Shown piece after piece: positions 32,299-35,154 of a stretch of 35,154 nt of DNA. This DNA is from Mariprofundaceae bacterium (GTDB taxonomy: Bacteria > Pseudomonadota > Zetaproteobacteria > Mariprofundales > Mariprofundaceae). Made by a program: the position numbers and the translations under genes. The notes below the pieces were generated by a model. It saw nothing but the letters and a program-made list of their open reading frames with translations. It was not told the origin of the DNA and searched no databases. The stretch is from NCBI GenBank assembly GCA_030950905.1, contig JAUZQQ010000075.1, positions 1 through 35,154 of the forward strand, given 5' to 3'. Numbering within the stretch: the first letter of the stretch is position 1; every line of letters starts with the position of its first letter.

Positions 32299-33120
32299 TC
32301 AACAAAGAAAATTATTGCGCCACTGACGCATGTGGGTAAAGACAGCCAGTGGTGAATGCCCCGTGCCATGTATTTGGGCATAGTTTGCACAAAATCTCTC
32401 GTGCCAGACTTGCAAAAAAGGATTGAACAGACGTTCTTCTTTTAACAATACGGGAACACTCGGTTGACCATCATGACGCATTGCCGTGACCACAGATTGC
32501 CGCTTTAAACAATGCCGATGGTATGTGCGATCAGCCAATGAATCGGCCACTGCCCGTGCAAACTGTAAATTCATTAGCGTGTATTCATGGGCACAATAAA
32601 CAAGGGTTGCATCAGGAAGTGACATCAAACGTTGCAAAGAACCCAACATTTGTGCAGGTGTACCTTCAAACAAACGCCCGCAGCCCGCAGAAAACAAGGC
32701 ATCGCCACAAAAGAGTGCATTACCCACCAAAAAAGCCAAATGCCCATCAGTATGCCCAGGCACAGCCAACACTTCAATAGTTAAACCATCAATATTCCAT
32801 GACTCATGATCAGATAATTCATGGGTCATGCTTGGAATACGTAAGCGCTCAATTTTTGCAGCATGAACAACGCAGTCATATTTTTCTCGAAGCACATCAT
32901 TGCCATCCGTATGATCCCAATGGTGATGCGTGTTCCAAATATGGTTAATCCAGCGTTTTTTAAGCTGGCAAGATTGTACAACAAGCCCAGCATCAGCAGG
33001 GTCAATCACCCAAGCCGATGGCAGATCATCAGGCAATACCATGTAAGTATAATTGTCACGCAGGGTCGGTATTTGCAATACCTGAAACCCAGTATGACTG
33101 TATTGCCACATATTATTCAT
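32299..33120 (-). CDS. gloB: Hydroxyacylglutathione hydrolase (glyoxalase II)
   Basis: A 273-residue metallo-beta-lactamase-fold enzyme that hydrolyses S-lactoylglutathione in methylglyoxal detoxification. Features are IPTLRDNYTYMV (11-28 region), the metal motif THHHWDHTDG (64-73), VLAVPGHTDGHLAFLV, ALFCGDALFSAGCGRLFEG (bridging Asp), YCAHEYTLMNLQFA and the C-terminal alpha-helical glutathione-binding domain ending with the LFNPFLQ-type segment. N-terminal MNNM allows two starts three codons apart. It lies between pyk and ispE in the same direction. Confidence 0.95.
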   Translation of the reverse strand: MNNMWQYSHTGFQVLQIPTLRDNYTYMVLPDDLPSAWVIDPADAGLVVQSCQLKKRWINHIWNTHHHWDHTDGNDVLREKYDCVVHAAKIERLRIPSMTHELSDHESWNIDGLTIEVLAVPGHTDGHLAFLVGNALFCGDALFSAGCGRLFEGTPAQMLGSLQRLMSLPDATLVYCAHEYTLMNLQFARAVADSLADRTYHRHCLKRQSVVTAMRHDGQPSVPVLLKEERLFNPFLQVWHERFCANYAQIHGTGHSPLAVFTHMRQWRNNFLC

Positions 33121-33180
33121 GGAAAAATCGCTTTTTAATAGCGTGCACTGTTGACCACCACAGCCTTCTAAAAAGAAACA

Positions 33181-34659
33181 TCACACGCAAATAACCGTAA
33201 TAGATGGATGATTTAAGGCGTGATCTTTATGAAACCCTTGCACCAATAAAATGCTTTCGCCTTGCATTGCCAAACCAAAGCGCAGCGCCAACTTGCCAGC
33301 CAAAACGCAGGGCTCAGTCATTTCATCGGCATCCACCAACACTGGAATTACGCCCCAAAGCAAATTCAATCGGCGACAAATATTGGGTGATGTTGATACA
33401 ACCAACATGGGGGCTTCAGGTCTCGCTGCAGCCATGGCTTTGGCTGTTACCCCCGTGGGAGAAAAAACCACAATAGCACGCACCATCAAATCGCACGATA
33501 AGCCTGCCATGGCACGGGCAACGGCATCGCCAAAAGTTAATGGCGGCAGGGGATTCTTTCGTGTAGATAAACCACGAAATGCTGATTGTTGCCACAAACA
33601 GGTTTCAGCATAGCGTACAATACGATCCATCGTGGATGCAGCTTCAAGGGGGTATTGGCCTGCTGCCGTTTCAGCAGAGAGCATTACAGCATCAGTACCA
33701 TCGGTAACAGAATGAAACACATCGGTTACTTCAGCACGGGTGGCACGGGCATGTTCGATCATCGATTCTAACATTTGGGTGGCAACAATCACGGGTTTAT
33801 CCATGCTTCGGGCTGTATCAATCAGCATCTGCTGCGCCAGTGGGACTTGTTCGGCAGGAATCTCAACCCCTAAATCCCCCCGTGCAACCATGATTCCATC
33901 AGCCACACGTACAATATCAGCAGCATTTTCTACAGCCTCTGGGCGTTCGATTTTAGCGATAATGCCAACATCACGTTGGTTGAGGTAGCGACGAAGCTCA
34001 AGCACATCATCTGCTGTACGAACAAAGGATAAGGCGAGAAAATCCACCCCCAATGCCGCAGAAAAATCTGCATCCAACAAATCTTTTTTTGTCAATGCAG
34101 GTGCAGACACTGTAGAGTCGGGTAAATTAATACCTTTATGGTTGGTTAATACGCCACCTGCTTCAATGCGGCATAACACATCGTACCCATCACACTCAAG
34201 CACCCGAAGCTGCATCACACCATCAGCAAGCAAAATCCGTTGCCCAACGGAAACATCTTTGTGCAAAGCAGTGTACTGCGATGCAATCAAACCAGCACGC
34301 CCTTCAACATTACGGGTGGTTATGGTTATGGTTTTCCCTTTGGTCAGCGTGATCCCACCATCTTGAAACATACCGCAACGAATTTTAGGCCCACATAAGT
34401 CAGCCATAATAGTGGTATGGCATTCTCGACAATACGCCTGATTGCGGATCATTTGGTAATAACGCTCGTGGGTTTTATGATCCCCATGGGACATGTTTAA
34501 GCGGAAAACATTAACCCCAATACGCAATAACGATTGGATTGCTTCAACACTATCAATGGCTGGACCCATCGTGACAATGATTTTTGTTCTGCGTTTTTTT
34601 AATGGTGAATTATTTTCAGCATCATGGTGGGTATGCTTAAGATTGTTTGCGTGATTCAT
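33181..34659 (-). CDS. pyk: Pyruvate kinase
   Basis: A 492-residue glycolytic enzyme producing pyruvate and ATP from phosphoenolpyruvate and ADP. Motifs: RRTKIIVTMGPAIDS (25-39), LLRIGVNVFRLNMSHGDH, IMADLCGPKIRCG, the active-site IIAKIERPEAVENAADIV, MVARGDLGVEIPAEQVPLAQ, VIVATQMLESMIEHARATRAEVTDV and DGTDAVMLSAETAAGQYPLE, followed by the C-terminal regulatory domain. The N-terminal 22 residues (with HTHHDAENN) are a polar extension. In the second motif Met replaces the usual Gln in LDLQGPKIR (here ADLCGPKIR). AAGGTGAAAAC precedes the ATG. Confidence 0.96.
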   Translation of the reverse strand: MNHANNLKHTHHDAENNSPLKKRRTKIIVTMGPAIDSVEAIQSLLRIGVNVFRLNMSHGDHKTHERYYQMIRNQAYCRECHTTIMADLCGPKIRCGMFQDGGITLTKGKTITITTRNVEGRAGLIASQYTALHKDVSVGQRILLADGVMQLRVLECDGYDVLCRIEAGGVLTNHKGINLPDSTVSAPALTKKDLLDADFSAALGVDFLALSFVRTADDVLELRRYLNQRDVGIIAKIERPEAVENAADIVRVADGIMVARGDLGVEIPAEQVPLAQQMLIDTARSMDKPVIVATQMLESMIEHARATRAEVTDVFHSVTDGTDAVMLSAETAAGQYPLEAASTMDRIVRYAETCLWQQSAFRGLSTRKNPLPPLTFGDAVARAMAGLSCDLMVRAIVVFSPTGVTAKAMAAARPEAPMLVVSTSPNICRRLNLLWGVIPVLVDADEMTEPCVLAGKLALRFGLAMQGESILLVQGFHKDHALNHPSITVICV

Positions 34660-34737
34660 GTTTTCACCTTAAAAGCGTTCTAGCATGAAATTCTGGATGG
34701 AAGAAAAACTTTAATTGTTATTTATAGTGCAGGGATT

Positions 34738-34782
34738 TAAAAAAAGAAAAGCCTGCAACGCTAAAAAATAACGCACAGGCTT
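34738..34782 (-). terminator. Intrinsic terminator after tRNA-fMet
   Basis: On the minus strand arms AAGCCTG (34776-34782) and CAGGCTT (34749-34755), with extra pairing inside, are followed by the U-rich stretch TTCTTTTTTT at 34738-34748. It lies 6 bases past the tRNA 3' end, and before pyk. Confidence 0.8.
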
Positions 34783-34788
34783 GATGTT

Positions 34789-34863
<75 letters not shown>

Positions 34864-35013
34864 TTATGTGTGACGACCTTGCCAGTATTGCAACTAATAT
34901 TTAGGCCAATGATCAATATACAAATAATTGTAAACATTACCCTGTTGGTCGGAACGGCGCGAATAGTAAGGCGGCCTTAACACCTTGTCAAATTTTTTCT
35001 TGGTGCGATCAAT

Positions 35014-35065
35014 ATTAAACAAAGAAAGCCCCCAATCTTGCGATTGGGGGCTTTCTTTGTTTAAT
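35014..35065 (-). terminator. Strong bidirectional terminator after 5S rRNA
   Basis: Perfect 24-base arms (35014-35037 and 35042-35065) with the 4-base loop TTGC. The stem contains AAAGCCCCCAATC paired to GATTGGGGGCTTT, flanked by T/A-rich ends, and starts 3 bases after the 5S 3' end. Classic intrinsic terminator form, in either direction. Confidence 0.92.
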
Positions 35066-35068
35066 TTC

Positions 35069-35154
35069 TGGCATTGACCTACTCTCCCACAGGGAACCCT
35101 GCAGTACCATCGGCGCTAAAGGTCTTAGCTTCTGAGTTCGGAATGGGATCAGGC
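35069..35154 (-). rRNA. rrf: 5S ribosomal RNA, 3' portion (truncated by window edge)
   Basis: On the minus strand the sequence reads GCCTGATCCCATTCCGAACT, continues with CAGAAGCTAAGACCTTTAGC, GCCGATGGTACTGC and ends with GTGGGAGAGTAGGTCAATGC near 35069. These are the conserved loop and 3' parts of bacterial 5S rRNA. The 5' part and the rest of the operon (23S, 16S) lie outside the window. Confidence 0.95.

Overview
The window looks like chromosomal DNA of a Gram-negative bacterium of the Proteobacteria. It carries aconitase AcnA, NhaA, IspE (MEP pathway), PdxJ, a regulatory-type PTS (EIIA-HPr-EI), a TrmFO remnant, an ispE/tRNA-Gln/prs cluster and the 3' end of an rRNA operon. TrmFO together with this PTS argues against an ordinary enteric gammaproteobacterium. 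A lineage such as the Zetaproteobacteria would fit, but that is only inference from gene content.

Layout. 1-2737 (+): a compact housekeeping run of trmFO (3' end only), ybaB, a YggS-type PLP protein, proC, yggT and a DUF167 gene. 2738-9661: an accessory block with long intergenic stretches. It opens with a nested inverted repeat and closes with a MITE-like repeat. Its cargo is a DUF4143 AAA ATPase, a polytopic membrane protein with a zinc-ribbon-like motif and a possible pilin-like C-terminus, a 905-residue Ig-like (BIG2-type) protein and a small exported DUF5329 protein. 9662-13090 (-): acnA and a Pcm-like methyltransferase. 13150-13386: a 24-bp perfect palindrome and tRNA-Ser(UGA). 13512-19153 (+): nhaA, a family 2 glycosyltransferase, an atypical SDR/epimerase, folK, pdxJ, thiL and pgpA. 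19150-25596 (-): dnaX, a copper-type P-type ATPase, ptsI, HPr and EIIA. 25646-27217 (-): a single-gene restriction-modification protein. 27249-34659 (-): a small membrane protein, recQ, tatD, prs, tRNA-Gln, ispE, gloB and pyk. 34740-35154 (-): tRNA-fMet, terminators and the 3' part of 5S rRNA.

The most striking item is the 523-residue protein at 25646-27217. It is a complete C5-cytosine methyltransferase fused in frame to a C-terminal domain that reads like the HpaII restriction endonuclease family, so both activities of a CCGG-type system may lie in one polypeptide. It sits just upstream of the EIIA-HPr-EI genes, where hprK/rapZ are often found. Other points of note are an A10-G slippery tract in dnaX placed to give a short gamma form, the repeat-bounded accessory block, and several long perfect palindromes.

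All assignments come from reading the sequence and from remembered family features. No database search or structure prediction was run.
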